Shown here piece after piece: positions 1 through 6,962 of a stretch of DNA of 12,197 bases; position 1 is the stretch's first letter; the number at the start of each line of letters is the position of its first letter. The notes below the pieces were generated by a model that was not told where the DNA came from, searched no databases, and worked only from the letters and a program-made list of their open reading frames with translations. The DNA is from Thermoanaerobacterales bacterium (GTDB lineage Bacteria; Bacillota; Thermosediminibacteria; Thermosediminibacterales; Tepidanaerobacteraceae): NCBI GenBank assembly GCA_012839145.1, contig DUNY01000155.1:1-12197 (forward strand), read 5' to 3'. The translations under genes were made by a program, and so were the position numbers.

Positions 1-60
1 GTTTTTTATAAACGGTGAACACAATTTTATATTTTTCTCTGACGATTGGACTAAGTTAAA

Positions 61-93
61 AAAGTCATTATAAACAGGTGTATTAATGACTTT
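61..93 (-). terminator. Possible AT-rich terminator hairpin
   Basis: A perfect 10-base inverted repeat, AAAGTCATTA (61-70) and TAATGACTTT (84-93), encloses a 13-base loop. Read on the minus strand, the stem ends in a run of six T, which suits an intrinsic terminator for leftward transcripts such as parA-parB. The stem has only two GC pairs and lies about 300 bases beyond the parB stop, so it may instead serve an unseen neighbour or be chance. Confidence 0.35.
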
Positions 94-300
94 AATCATT
101 TTTCTTCACCTACCACACTGTGGTGCATATCTTCTTGCCTACTCTTTTGCTGCTTTACAAAATAAATATGTTATGGTGTAGTATTTTGGTTATAAGCAAC
201 GCACTTCTATGTATCCGAAATGTTTTACACTGCTTTTTTTATAATATCATCATGCCGTCTAGTTATAGGTTCAAAAGACGCCCCCCAAAAATAATTGGAC

Positions 301-318
301 ATGTTTCACGTGAAACAT
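301..318. promoter_or_regulatory. parS: parS centromere site
   Basis: A perfect 18-base palindrome, ATGTTTCACGTGAAACAT, contains the canonical 16-base ParB site TGTTTCACGTGAAACA with no mismatch. It lies about 75 bases beyond the end of parB, typical of origin-proximal parS sites. It is the site where ParB (391-1236) would load and spread as a CTP-dependent clamp. I found no second perfect copy on either strand of the window. Confidence 0.95.
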
Positions 319-390
319 TTTGTGAAATACGCGAAAATATATATATTTATGTTTTTGAATCTTCTTCTTGTTCTATACTCCCTTGAATGG

Positions 391-1236
391 TTATTGTTCT
401 ACAATGGTCTCTAATATTCTTTCTAGCTCATCGCCTGAGTAAAATTCTATCTCGATTTTACCGCGCTTTTCATTTCCTTTTATTCTTACTCTGGTTCCCA
501 GTGATCTCTGCAATTTTTCCGTGATGTCAAGCATAACTGGGTTAATCTCTTTTGGTTTCTTTATCTTGTTTTTCTTTTTTTCATCAGATATCTTTTTCAC
601 TATTTGTTCGGTTTGCCTAACTGATAGCGATTCCTCGCTTATTTTCTTTGCTAATTTGAGTCTTTCTTTTTTTTCCTGAATTGAAAGCAATGCCCTGGCA
701 TGTCCTGCCGTCAATTTGTCTTGAAATACCAGGTCCTGTATTTCTTTATCAAGATTTAAAAGTCTAACTGTATTGGCAATTAGGGACCTGCTTTTTCCCA
801 CTCTTTTTGACAGCTCTTCCTGTGTAAGACCAAACTCGTTCATAAGAGTCTTGTATGCAGCTGCTTCTTCCATGGGGTTCAGGTCTTCCCGCTGCAAGTT
901 CTCGATAAGTGCGATCTCCATTACATCTGCATTTGAAAGTTCTTTGACGATGGCAGGTATTTTTTCTATGCCTGCTTTTGCTGCAGCTCTCCATCTCCTT
1001 TCACCGGCAACTAATTCATATGTACTGCCTTTTTTTCTCAAAATGATCGGTTGAAGAATTCCATGTTGCTTCATGGAATCTGCTAGCTCTGATAGTTTCT
1101 TTTCATCAAAATCTTTTCTTGGTTGTTTATCGTTAGCCACGATTTTCTTTATTTCTATTTCCTGAACTATCTCTTCACCTTTTTGCTCCATTGGTATCAA
1201 TGCTTCAAGGCCTCTGCCCAACCCACGCTTATTCAA
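391..1236 (-). CDS. parB: Chromosome partitioning protein ParB (Spo0J)
   Basis: This 281-residue protein binds parS, spreads along DNA as a CTP-gated clamp and, with ParA, segregates origins. The N-terminal ParA-contact segment [12 protein letters not shown] (3-14) is present. The CTPase core has GERRWR (78-83) and [14 protein letters not shown] (112-125). The helix-turn-helix spans about 138-160, followed by [10 protein letters not shown] (175-184) and a C-terminal dimerisation region. Length is normal for chromosomal ParB. The start is TTG, supported by a strong AGGAGGT ribosome binding site (1245-1251) spaced 8 bases away. The gene overlaps the end of parA by 8 bases, so translation is probably coupled. 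A perfect parS lies just downstream. It differs from the Noc paralogue at 3378-4184 by keeping the N-terminal ParA-interaction motif. Confidence 0.97.
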   Translation of the reverse strand: MNKRGLGRGLEALIPMEQKGEEIVQEIEIKKIVANDKQPRKDFDEKKLSELADSMKQHGILQPIILRKKGSTYELVAGERRWRAAAKAGIEKIPAIVKELSNADVMEIALIENLQREDLNPMEEAAAYKTLMNEFGLTQEELSKRVGKSRSLIANTVRLLNLDKEIQDLVFQDKLTAGHARALLSIQEKKERLKLAKKISEESLSVRQTEQIVKKISDEKKKNKIKKPKEINPVMLDITEKLQRSLGTRVRIKGNEKRGKIEIEFYSGDELERILETIVEQ

Positions 1237-1990
1237 TGTCCAGAACCTCCTTCGCTAAATCCATATATACTTCAGAGCCTCTTGACTTAGCATCGTATTT
1301 TATAATTGGTTTTCCATGGCTTGGAGCTTCACTGAGGCGAACATTTCTTGGTATGATAGTGCTGTAGACCTTGTTTCTAAAGTATTTTTTTACTTCATCC
1401 ACTACCTGAATCGATAAATTTGTTCTTGCATCAAACATGGTCAATAGCACGCCTTCCACCTCAAGGCTCTTGTTTAAGTGTTTTTGAACCAAACTTATTG
1501 TATTCATTAGCTGTCCCAAACCTTCAAGAGCATAATACTCACACTGAATTGGAACTAAAACGGTATTTGCCGCCGTCAAAGCATTTAAAGTTAACAGCCC
1601 CAGGGAGGGGGGACAGTCAATTATTATAAAATCATAATCTTCCTTGATGTCTTCCATGGCGTTTTTTAGTTTATATTCTCTCGATATGGCAGGAACAAGC
1701 TCTATCTCAGCTCCAGCCAATTGTATGTTTGACGGCAGTAAGTATAGATTTTCGTAGGCGGTTTTAACAGTGTTGTTTTGAATGGGCTCTTCATTTATAA
1801 GCACATTATATATGGTTTTTTCGTTATTTCTTTTATCAATTCCTATTCCGCTTGTGGTATTGCCTTGTGGATCTATGTCTACAAGCAATACTTTTTGCCC
1901 AAGAACTCCCAAACAGGCCGCCAGGTTTACCGCAGTGGTGGTTTTCCCCACCCCTCCTTTTTGATTAGCAATAGCTATAACCCTTGCCAT
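1229..1990 (-). CDS. parA: Chromosome partitioning ATPase ParA (Soj)
   Basis: This is a deviant Walker ATPase of 253 residues, the length of Bacillus subtilis Soj. It binds nucleoid DNA as an ATP dimer, is stimulated by ParB, and in relatives also regulates DnaA. The deviant Walker A motif KGGVGKTT is at 11-18, DIDPQGN at 38-44 and the Walker B segment FIIIDCPPS at 121-129. I chose the ATG at 1990 because [13 protein letters not shown] matches the family N-terminus. An in-frame TTG at 2005 would add five residues (LFRDY). Neither start has a strong ribosome binding site at normal spacing. AAGGAG (2026-2031) and AAAGGAGG (2041-2048) lie further upstream, separated from the start by a hairpin (2008-2027). 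The stop overlaps the parB start. A likely promoter lies at 2135-2143. Confidence 0.97.
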   Translation of the reverse strand: MARVIAIANQKGGVGKTTTAVNLAACLGVLGQKVLLVDIDPQGNTTSGIGIDKRNNEKTIYNVLINEEPIQNNTVKTAYENLYLLPSNIQLAGAEIELVPAISREYKLKNAMEDIKEDYDFIIIDCPPSLGLLTLNALTAANTVLVPIQCEYYALEGLGQLMNTISLVQKHLNKSLEVEGVLLTMFDARTNLSIQVVDEVKKYFRNKVYSTIIPRNVRLSEAPSHGKPIIKYDAKSRGSEVYMDLAKEVLDIE

Positions 1991-2007
1991 ATAATCACGA
2001 AACAATC

Positions 2008-2027
2008 AGCACGATTTTTTCCGTGCT
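2008..2027 (-). promoter_or_regulatory. Hairpin in the parA leader
   Basis: AGCACG (2008-2013) and CGTGCT (2022-2027) form a 6-bp stem with an 8-base loop in the parA leader. It lies between the purine-rich AAGGAG/AAAGGAGG stretches and the parA start codons. Folding could change the effective spacing between ribosome binding site and start, so it may control translation. This is inferred from position only. Confidence 0.35.
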
Positions 2028-2134
2028 CCTTGTTTCCTGGCCTCCTTTCGATACTTGTGTGTATTACTTTCATAATATCTTTCTTTTTTTATTGGGTTTT
2101 TCCTTCTTTTTTTCATGTATTTCTTGTAAAATTA

Positions 2135-2152
2135 ATTATATCACCGAGGTGA
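2135..2152 (-). promoter_or_regulatory. Probable parA-parB promoter with overlapping dyad
   Basis: On the minus strand this reads TGATATAAT, a perfect extended -10 element (TATAAT at 2140-2135 with TG one base upstream). The -35 region is poor, as is common for extended -10 promoters. A 12-base dyad, TCACC-GA-GGTGA (2141-2152), overlaps the TG element and spacer and could be an operator. The predicted start near 2128 gives a leader of about 140 bases. A second, weaker candidate has a perfect TTGACA at 2247-2242 but a poor -10. Confidence 0.5.
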
Positions 2153-2298
2153 GCCTCTATTTCCTATCTACGTTAATATAAAATAATAACTTTTCTGTTA
2201 TATTTAAATTTATCTTACACATTAAAAAAACACAAAATGTTTGTCAATGCTCCTTTATTTGAAAAATGTAATCTTTTATTCTTTATGATAAAATAACA

Positions 2299-2327
2299 TT
2301 TACAGCAATAAGCTTTTTCATTATACT
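2299..2327 (+). promoter_or_regulatory. SigA-type promoter for the NUDIX gene
   Basis: TTTACA (2299-2304) and TATACT (2322-2327) are separated by exactly 17 bases, each one mismatch from consensus. It points at the NUDIX gene, with a leader of about 100 bases. A perfect TATAAT at 2402-2407 without a matching -35 is a second possibility. If used, it would place the transcript start downstream of the ATG at 2410. Confidence 0.6.
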
Positions 2328-2436
2328 AGCCGCTGTCAGTACTTTTAATTAAGACTCGACTTTTTCCCAATAATTAACGGCAATAAACCACTGTATTCAA
2401 TTATAATAAATGTTATTTTTAGAAAGGAGGGGCACT

Positions 2437-2874
2437 TTGGAAATACGGTTTTTCCCGGTAAATAGTATACAAAGTAATATACTCCAAATAGCTGTTATTT
2501 TTACTATATATAATGGCCAAATGGTGTTTGTCAAAAATAATGGTCGGAACGGGTGGGAAATGCCGGGTGGACACAGAGAGAAAGGCGAGGATATAAATAT
2601 AACCGCTTCCAGAGAGCTATGCGAAGAAACGGGAGCATCGAAATTCTTTATAAAACCCTTATGTGATTACTCAGTAACATCCTGTGATAATACCGGTTAT
2701 GGTCGGCTGTTTTATGCAGAGGTTTTTGAAAAAGAAAAGATTAATGACTCTGAAGTTGAAGAATTAAAGCTTTTCACAAAGGTTCCCGTCAACCTGATGT
2801 TTTCGGAGGTGCAAGGTGCACTCTTAAATAAGGTCTTTACGTTAATAGATACAAACGGGTTAAATTATGAATAA
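2437..2874 (+). CDS. NUDIX hydrolase
   Basis: This is a small NUDIX-fold hydrolase that would cleave a nucleoside diphosphate linked to another moiety. The substrate cannot be told from sequence. The complete NUDIX box is at about residues 45-67: GHREKGE, seven residues, then RELCEETGA, with all metal-binding glutamates present. WEMPGG precedes it, as is common in MutT-like members. I set the start at TTG 2437 (145 residues) because AGAAAGGAGG (2421-2430) sits six bases upstream. An in-frame ATG at 2410 would add nine residues but has no ribosome binding site and would place that purine run inside the coding sequence. It has its own promoter and runs opposite to all neighbours between parA and noc. 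An 8-oxo-dGTP or related sanitation role is possible but unproven. Confidence 0.9.
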   Translation: MEIRFFPVNSIQSNILQIAVIFTIYNGQMVFVKNNGRNGWEMPGGHREKGEDINITASRELCEETGASKFFIKPLCDYSVTSCDNTGYGRLFYAEVFEKEKINDSEVEELKLFTKVPVNLMFSEVQGALLNKVFTLIDTNGLNYE

Positions 2875-2977
2875 TAGTTGATTACAATATTAAGTAATGG
2901 GGGTAATAAAGACTGTTTGACTTTAAGCTTTCTGCTGGTTTTGATATTACTCTTTTCCAAGTATTTATTTAAAGTTT

Positions 2978-3036
2978 TATATTATGCCGAAATACATATT
3001 TGATTCCAGTGTGGAAAATTATTCCGGCATAATATA
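2978..3036. repeat. Long imperfect stem-loop, 12-base arms
   Basis: TATATTATGCCG (2978-2989) and CGGCATAATATA (3025-3036) are perfect inverted repeats. Inside them TTCCA (3004-3008) and TGGAA (3012-3016) form a second stem around GTG, giving a nested hairpin of 59 bases. It lies about 100 bases after the NUDIX stop and directly abuts the GC-rich element. It could end NUDIX transcription, but the T-run after it is short. Alternatively it is the end of a small mobile element. Confidence 0.55.
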
Positions 3037-3040
3037 CCTT

Positions 3041-3215
3041 TCCCGAGAGCAAGACTTGGCTGATTGAAACGGTCAAAGGCCGTTCCCTACATAGTCCTGC
3101 ACTACGAAGGGGCTTGCATCGATTCGGCGTTCCGCCGAATGCCCGTCAGCGTGCGTCCTACACGCTGCACCCAGTAAGTTTAACCCCTGTATGGGATATC
3201 TTTGACCGCCCGCTA
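3041..3215. ncRNA. Unassigned GC-rich structured element
   Basis: The segment folds on paper into nested helices. An outer 9-bp stem CGGTCAAAG/CTTTGACCG joins 3070-3078 to 3200-3208. A second stem AGGGG/CCCCT joins 3108-3112 to 3184-3188. Within them are two perfect hairpins: ATTCGGCG/CGCCGAAT (3122-3140, 3-base loop) and CAGCGTG/CACGCTG (3147-3167, 7-base loop). The left arm of the outer stem can instead form a local hairpin, AACGG/CCGTT (3068-3084). No start codon or convincing protein is present. It could be a structured RNA on either strand, the end of a transposable element such as an IS200/IS605-type guide-RNA region, or a dispersed repeat. I do not recognise it with certainty. Confidence 0.5.
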
Positions 3216-3364
3216 TTGTGATAACAACGGACTTGCTTGAAAGGAATCTTTTGCCGTCATCTAACCTCAGAAGAATTTCAACACTAAAATCAACTATATA
3301 TTCAACAAGTGTTTTCTTAGCATGATATTACATGAAGCTCTAAGGATACCTATAATACAGGCAG

Positions 3365-3387
3365 AAAAAAAGGCTCATTACCTTTTT
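3365..3387 (-). terminator. Probable noc terminator
   Basis: On the minus strand AAAAAGG (3387-3381), a 7-base loop and CCTTTTT (3373-3367) form a hairpin continuing into a run of seven T. The loop contains the noc stop codon. The stem has only two GC pairs, so termination may be partial. It could also work weakly for rightward transcripts. Confidence 0.4.
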
Positions 3388-4184
3388 GGTATCTGAACCT
3401 TTAATTCAATATATTCACCTCGGTCAATTTCCTTATATTCGGCATTTACACCGGTTTCTTTTATAGTCTTAACAAGCTTACGCACAGAATTTACGAAAAT
3501 CCGCACATCTTTTATGGCTATTTTAAAAGACTTGCCTTTTTCTTTTTTTGAGTCATCACTAATCTTTTCTATTGTTCGCTCTATTAACTCTTCGGTTTGC
3601 CTGACACTCAAGCTTTTTTCGACTACCTGTTTCAGTATCTGCATTTGAAGGTTTTCATCGGGCAATTTTAAAAGTGATCTGGCATGCCGCTCGGTTAACT
3701 TTTCCTGGGAAATAATGTTCATAATTTCAGGAGATAGCTTTAGTATTCTCATCTTGTTAGCAATTGTAGACTGACTTTTACCAAGCTTCATGGCTAATTG
3801 TTCCTGTGTCACACCACATTCTTGAATTAATTGTCTGTAACCTTCCGCTTCTTCAAGAAAACTCAGATCTTCTCTTTGAATGTTTTCTATAAGAGCTAGA
3901 ATTGCCGTGTCTGTATCTTTGGCATCCTTTACGATGGCTGGTATTTCTTTGAGCCCCGCCTTTTTGCATGCCCTCCAGCGACGCTCCCCGGCAATTATCT
4001 CGTAGCCTGTCCGGCCGCTGCGTCGAACCACGATAGGTTGTAAAATACCATAACTCTTGATAGAATCCGTCAGTTCATTCAGTGACTCATCGTCAAAATC
4101 TTTTCTAGGTTGATATATATTTGGCTGAATCTCATCCAAAGGTATGTTGACAATATTATGGTTCGACCTGGATACCCTCCACAT
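3378..4184 (-). CDS. noc: Nucleoid occlusion protein Noc (ParB paralogue)
   Basis: Noc is a ParB-family CTP-binding clamp that in Bacillus binds its own sites and blocks division over the nucleoid. Assignment rests on its place beside rsmG and on family-typical segments: GERRWRA, ENIQREDLSFLEEAEGY, the helix-turn-helix with [36 protein letters not shown] and a C-terminus ending in KVQIPKR. It lacks the KRGLGRGL ParA-contact motif of the true ParB. I prefer the ATG at 4184 (268 residues), preceded by AAGGGGGGG about eight bases away. A frame extending to TTG 4253 would add 23 residues and has GAGGAG only four bases away. That extension also overlaps a TTGACA-17-GATAAA promoter. The membrane-targeting N-terminal helix of Bacillus Noc is not obvious here. 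Confidence 0.88.
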   Translation of the reverse strand: MWRVSRSNHNIVNIPLDEIQPNIYQPRKDFDDESLNELTDSIKSYGILQPIVVRRSGRTGYEIIAGERRWRACKKAGLKEIPAIVKDAKDTDTAILALIENIQREDLSFLEEAEGYRQLIQECGVTQEQLAMKLGKSQSTIANKMRILKLSPEIMNIISQEKLTERHARSLLKLPDENLQMQILKQVVEKSLSVRQTEELIERTIEKISDDSKKEKGKSFKIAIKDVRIFVNSVRKLVKTIKETGVNAEYKEIDRGEYIELKVQIPKR

Positions 4185-4224
4185 AGGCTTGCTTCCCCCC
4201 CTTTTAGAATATCTATCAACGCGT

Positions 4225-4253
4225 TTTATCTCTCTATATCCCACTTTTGTCAA
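4225..4253 (-). promoter_or_regulatory. Candidate noc promoter
   Basis: On the minus strand TTGACA (4253-4248) and GATAAA (4230-4225) are 17 bases apart. The predicted start near 4218 gives a leader of about 35 bases to the ATG at 4184. If real, it excludes the longer TTG-started form of Noc, whose start codon lies inside the -35 element. Confidence 0.45.
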
Positions 4254-4356
4254 AAAACTCCTCTTAATCTAATTCTATACATGTTCCGGTTTTCCTTCTT
4301 ATTGATGCCCACAACTCTTTGTCATAAACCCCTTGAATATGACATCTATGTCGAAA

Positions 4357-5073
4357 TTATAAAGGTTTTTTTGCTGGAACTCCCGGTCTTCGCGGATATT
4401 TGTCAGGACACTTCTTTGTTTTTAAAATTATTATCAAATTTCTCTTCAAATCTTTATCCAAAAAATACCCTCTGCACTCTTCAAGTTCGCCGCCGAGAAT
4501 CTTCAATGCCCTTTTTGATAAACTCATCTCCTGCTCCGGTGAGCCACCCTTCATGGCGACAAATACGCCTCTTGTTTTCACAAAAGGAAGGCATATTTCC
4601 GATAGGGTATTTAATCCTGAGACTGCCCGTGCTACAACCATATCGTACTTTTCTCTATACTCACTGTCATGACCTACGTTTTCAGCCCGCTCATTCAAAA
4701 CTTTAACATGGCCGATACCCATATCTTCAATTATCCATGATAAAAAATCTGTTTTCTTGCGAACTGAATCAAGAAGTGTAAGTTTTATATCCGGCCGATA
4801 TATTTTTACAATCAATCCCGGAATTCCCGGACCTGTCCCCACATCCATAACTTTTGCACCACTTGTTATTTCTATGTGTTTTATTAACATTAAAGAATCT
4901 ATAATGTGCTTTTTTGCAAAATCCTCCGGTTTGGTTATATTTGTTAGGTTTACCTTTTTATTCCATTTTAGGAGTTTTTCTCTGAACTCTTCGAACTGTT
5001 GTACCATATCCTGTGTCAGTTCTATTTTATGCTTTTTCGCTTCGGCTTCCAGTATATATTTAAAACTCTTCAT
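4357..5073 (-). CDS. rsmG: 16S rRNA (guanine-N7) methyltransferase RsmG
   Basis: RsmG (GidB) uses S-adenosylmethionine to methylate N7 of the conserved guanine 527 (E. coli numbering) of 16S rRNA. The SAM-binding loop [10 protein letters not shown] is at 77-86. RKKTDFL (105-111), ERAE (128-131), ARAV (148-151) and the C-terminal [14 protein letters not shown] (225-238) are family hallmarks. The 238-residue length is normal. The ATG at 5073 has AAGGA upstream and overlaps the end of mnmG by 14 bases, which implies coupled translation. It is followed by about 170 bases leading to noc. Confidence 0.97.
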   Translation of the reverse strand: MKSFKYILEAEAKKHKIELTQDMVQQFEEFREKLLKWNKKVNLTNITKPEDFAKKHIIDSLMLIKHIEITSGAKVMDVGTGPGIPGLIVKIYRPDIKLTLLDSVRKKTDFLSWIIEDMGIGHVKVLNERAENVGHDSEYREKYDMVVARAVSGLNTLSEICLPFVKTRGVFVAMKGGSPEQEMSLSKRALKILGGELEECRGYFLDKDLKRNLIIILKTKKCPDKYPRRPGVPAKKPL

Positions 5074-6952
5074 GCAAACTCTTCCTTCTTCTCATTTCAA
5101 GGTATATCATTAAAACCGTTATATCAGAGGGATTTACTCCCGATATCCTTGAAGCCTGACCGATGGAAAGGGGTTTTATCTCTTTAAGCTTTTCCCGGGC
5201 TTCAAAACCAAGACCGTAGATTTCGTCGAAGTTAATATCTTCCGGTATTTTTTTGTTCTCCATTTTTTTAAATTGCTCTACTTGAGCTATCTGACGTTTT
5301 ATATATCCTTCATAGGCAGTGGATATTTCCACCTGTTCAATTACTTCAAGCGGTAGCTCTTTACGATGTTCATCCAGTACTTTTAATTTTTCATAATTTA
5401 GCTCAGGCCTTTTTAGTAGTTCTGCCAAAGTGGAGGGAGATTTTAATACTGCCGTTTCAAGTTGTTCAAGGGTTTCATTAGTCTTGGCCGTAGGAGTTAT
5501 CTTTACAGATTCCAAACGTTTTATCTCATCTTCAATCATTTTTTTCTTTTTCATATATTTTTTGTATCTCTCATCATTTATAAGACCAATTTTATGTCCT
5601 GTGTCCATAAGACGTAAATCCGCATTATCCTGCCTCAGCAGTAGCCGATACTCGGCTCTTGAAGTAAGTATCCTGTATGGTTCAATGACGCCTTTCGTTA
5701 CTAGGTCGTCGATCATTACACCGATGTAAGCATCTGAGCGGCTCAATACAAGAGGCTCTTTTTCTTTTATTTTCAATGCTGCATTAATTCCTGCCATCAA
5801 ACCTTGAGCTGCAGCCTCTTCATAGCCAGATGTACCATTTATTTGTCCGGCCATGTATAGACCTTGTACATTCTTGGCCTCAAGAGTCGGTTTTAACTGT
5901 GTAGGTATTACAAAATCATATTCAATGGCATAACCGAATCTCATGATTTTAACATTTTCCAAACCTTTGACCGATCTGGCCATTTCTATCTGAACATCCA
6001 CCGGTAAGCTTGTAGAAAGGCCCTGAACATACATTTCATTTGTGTCTATTCCCTCAGGCTCTATAAAAACCTGATGACTGGTCTTGTCCTTAAAATTTAC
6101 TATTTTCATTTCCACACTGGGACAATACCTGGGCCCCGCACCTTTAATTTCACCGGTATAAAGAGGGGCCCTATGAAGGTTTTCACTTATTATTTTATGG
6201 GTTTTTTCATTGGTATAAGTAAGCCAGCAGGGTATCTGCTCACGCTGGATTTCTCCCGATGCATAAGAAAATGGAAAGATTTTTTCGTCTCCCGGCTGTA
6301 TTATCATCTTGGAAAAATCCACCGAATCCTTATGAATTCTAGGCGGTGTACCGGTTTTAAACCTTCCCAGCTCAAATCCTAGACTTTCCAAGGATTTTGA
6401 AAGTTCGTTTGCAGGGAAGAGGCCGCTGGGTCCACTGCTATAGCTTAGATCGCCTATGACGATTCTTCCACGAAGATATACCCCTGTTGTTAAAATCACA
6501 GCTTTGGCTTCATATATTCCGCCGGTTTTTGTAACAACTCCAGTTACTTTTTTCCCTTCAACCAAAATTTTAACTACTTCTTCTTGTACAATATCAATAT
6601 TCGGTTGGCTTTCAACAGTATGTTTCATAGTAGCTGAGTATGCCCTTTTATCCAGCTGTGCACGAATTGCCCTAACTGCAGGACCTTTCTTTGTATTTAG
6701 CATTCGCATTTGAATAAAGGTCTTGTCAACATTTATACCCATCTGCCCACCTAAGGCATCGATTTCCCTTACCATATTGCTCTTTCCCGGACCGCCTATG
6801 GAAGGGTTGCAAGCCATTAAAGCTATGCTGTCCAAGTTTATGGCAAAAGCCACTGTCTTAAGGCCCATTCGTGCGGTGGCCAGTGCTGCTTCACATCCTG
6901 CATGACCGATTCCAACCACTGCCACATCATATTTTCCCACTTTGTATTCCAT
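5060..6952 (-). CDS. mnmG: tRNA uridine-5-carboxymethylaminomethyl modification enzyme MnmG (GidA)
   Basis: This FAD-dependent protein works with MnmE to install the (carboxymethyl)aminomethyl group on wobble U34 of several tRNAs, using methylene-tetrahydrofolate. The dinucleotide-binding motif GIGHAG is at 14-19; it keeps GxGxxG although most homologues read GGGHAG. The conserved cysteine lies in GPRYCPSVE (273-281, Cys277). The [21 protein letters not shown] block is at 364-384 and [15 protein letters not shown] at 431-445. The 630-residue length is normal. The ATG at 6952 has a GAGGGTGA ribosome binding site and begins 10 bases after the mnmE stop, so the two partners are co-transcribed. 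Confidence 0.98.
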   Translation of the reverse strand: MEYKVGKYDVAVVGIGHAGCEAALATARMGLKTVAFAINLDSIALMACNPSIGGPGKSNMVREIDALGGQMGINVDKTFIQMRMLNTKKGPAVRAIRAQLDKRAYSATMKHTVESQPNIDIVQEEVVKILVEGKKVTGVVTKTGGIYEAKAVILTTGVYLRGRIVIGDLSYSSGPSGLFPANELSKSLESLGFELGRFKTGTPPRIHKDSVDFSKMIIQPGDEKIFPFSYASGEIQREQIPCWLTYTNEKTHKIISENLHRAPLYTGEIKGAGPRYCPSVEMKIVNFKDKTSHQVFIEPEGIDTNEMYVQGLSTSLPVDVQIEMARSVKGLENVKIMRFGYAIEYDFVIPTQLKPTLEAKNVQGLYMAGQINGTSGYEEAAAQGLMAGINAALKIKEKEPLVLSRSDAYIGVMIDDLVTKGVIEPYRILTSRAEYRLLLRQDNADLRLMDTGHKIGLINDERYKKYMKKKKMIEDEIKRLESVKITPTAKTNETLEQLETAVLKSPSTLAELLKRPELNYEKLKVLDEHRKELPLEVIEQVEISTAYEGYIKRQIAQVEQFKKMENKKIPEDINFDEIYGLGFEAREKLKEIKPLSIGQASRISGVNPSDITVLMIYLEMRRRKSLHEEF

Positions 6953-6962
6953 GCTTTCACCC

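Larger units (their letters stand above)
1..390. other. Gene-free left flank with parS
   Basis: This stretch left of parB holds no coding region I can support. An 88-codon open frame on the plus strand (120-386) has no ribosome binding site, has a low-complexity sequence rich in Leu, Ile, Cys and Phe, and runs straight through the parS palindrome, so I treat it as chance. What is visible is an AT-rich stem-loop at 61-93, a small odd-centred dyad at 112-124 (ACCACA-C-TGTGGT) and the parS site at 301-318. The rest is AT-rich and featureless to me. Confidence 0.6.
2875..3377. other. Convergent spacer between NUDIX gene and noc
   Basis: These 500 bases have no supportable coding region on either strand and lie between two converging genes. 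They contain an AT-rich stem-loop (2978-3036), a GC-rich structured element (about 3041-3215) and the probable noc terminator hairpin (3365-3387). Counted by hand, 3061-3210 is 55% GC, while 3241-3360 is 32%. This contrast suggests foreign origin or an RNA function. Confidence 0.7.

Noticed and set aside
120..386. 88-codon plus-strand open frame left of parB
   Set aside because: No ribosome binding site, low-complexity hydrophobic sequence, and it crosses the parS palindrome.
1778..2181. Overlapping plus-strand frames opposite the parA start and leader
   Set aside because: Antisense to the ParA N-terminus and promoter region, with no initiation signals.
3085..3100. CATAGTCC resembling the S element of a group I intron
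   Set aside because: No matching P, Q or R elements at suitable positions and no exon to splice.
3033..3215. Open plus-strand frame of about 60 codons through the GC-rich element
   Set aside because: No ATG, GTG or TTG with a ribosome binding site in a sensible place; the base pattern is explained better by RNA structure; its arginine-rich translation resembles no family I know.
4110..4706. 198-codon plus-strand open frame opposite noc and rsmG
   Set aside because: It spans antisense to two well-identified genes and the gap between them, with no protein family resemblance or ribosome binding site.
5190..5203. CCCGGG core resembling a Noc site within mnmG
   Set aside because: Only the left half matches the Noc consensus; the right half has no match, and it is explained by coding sequence.
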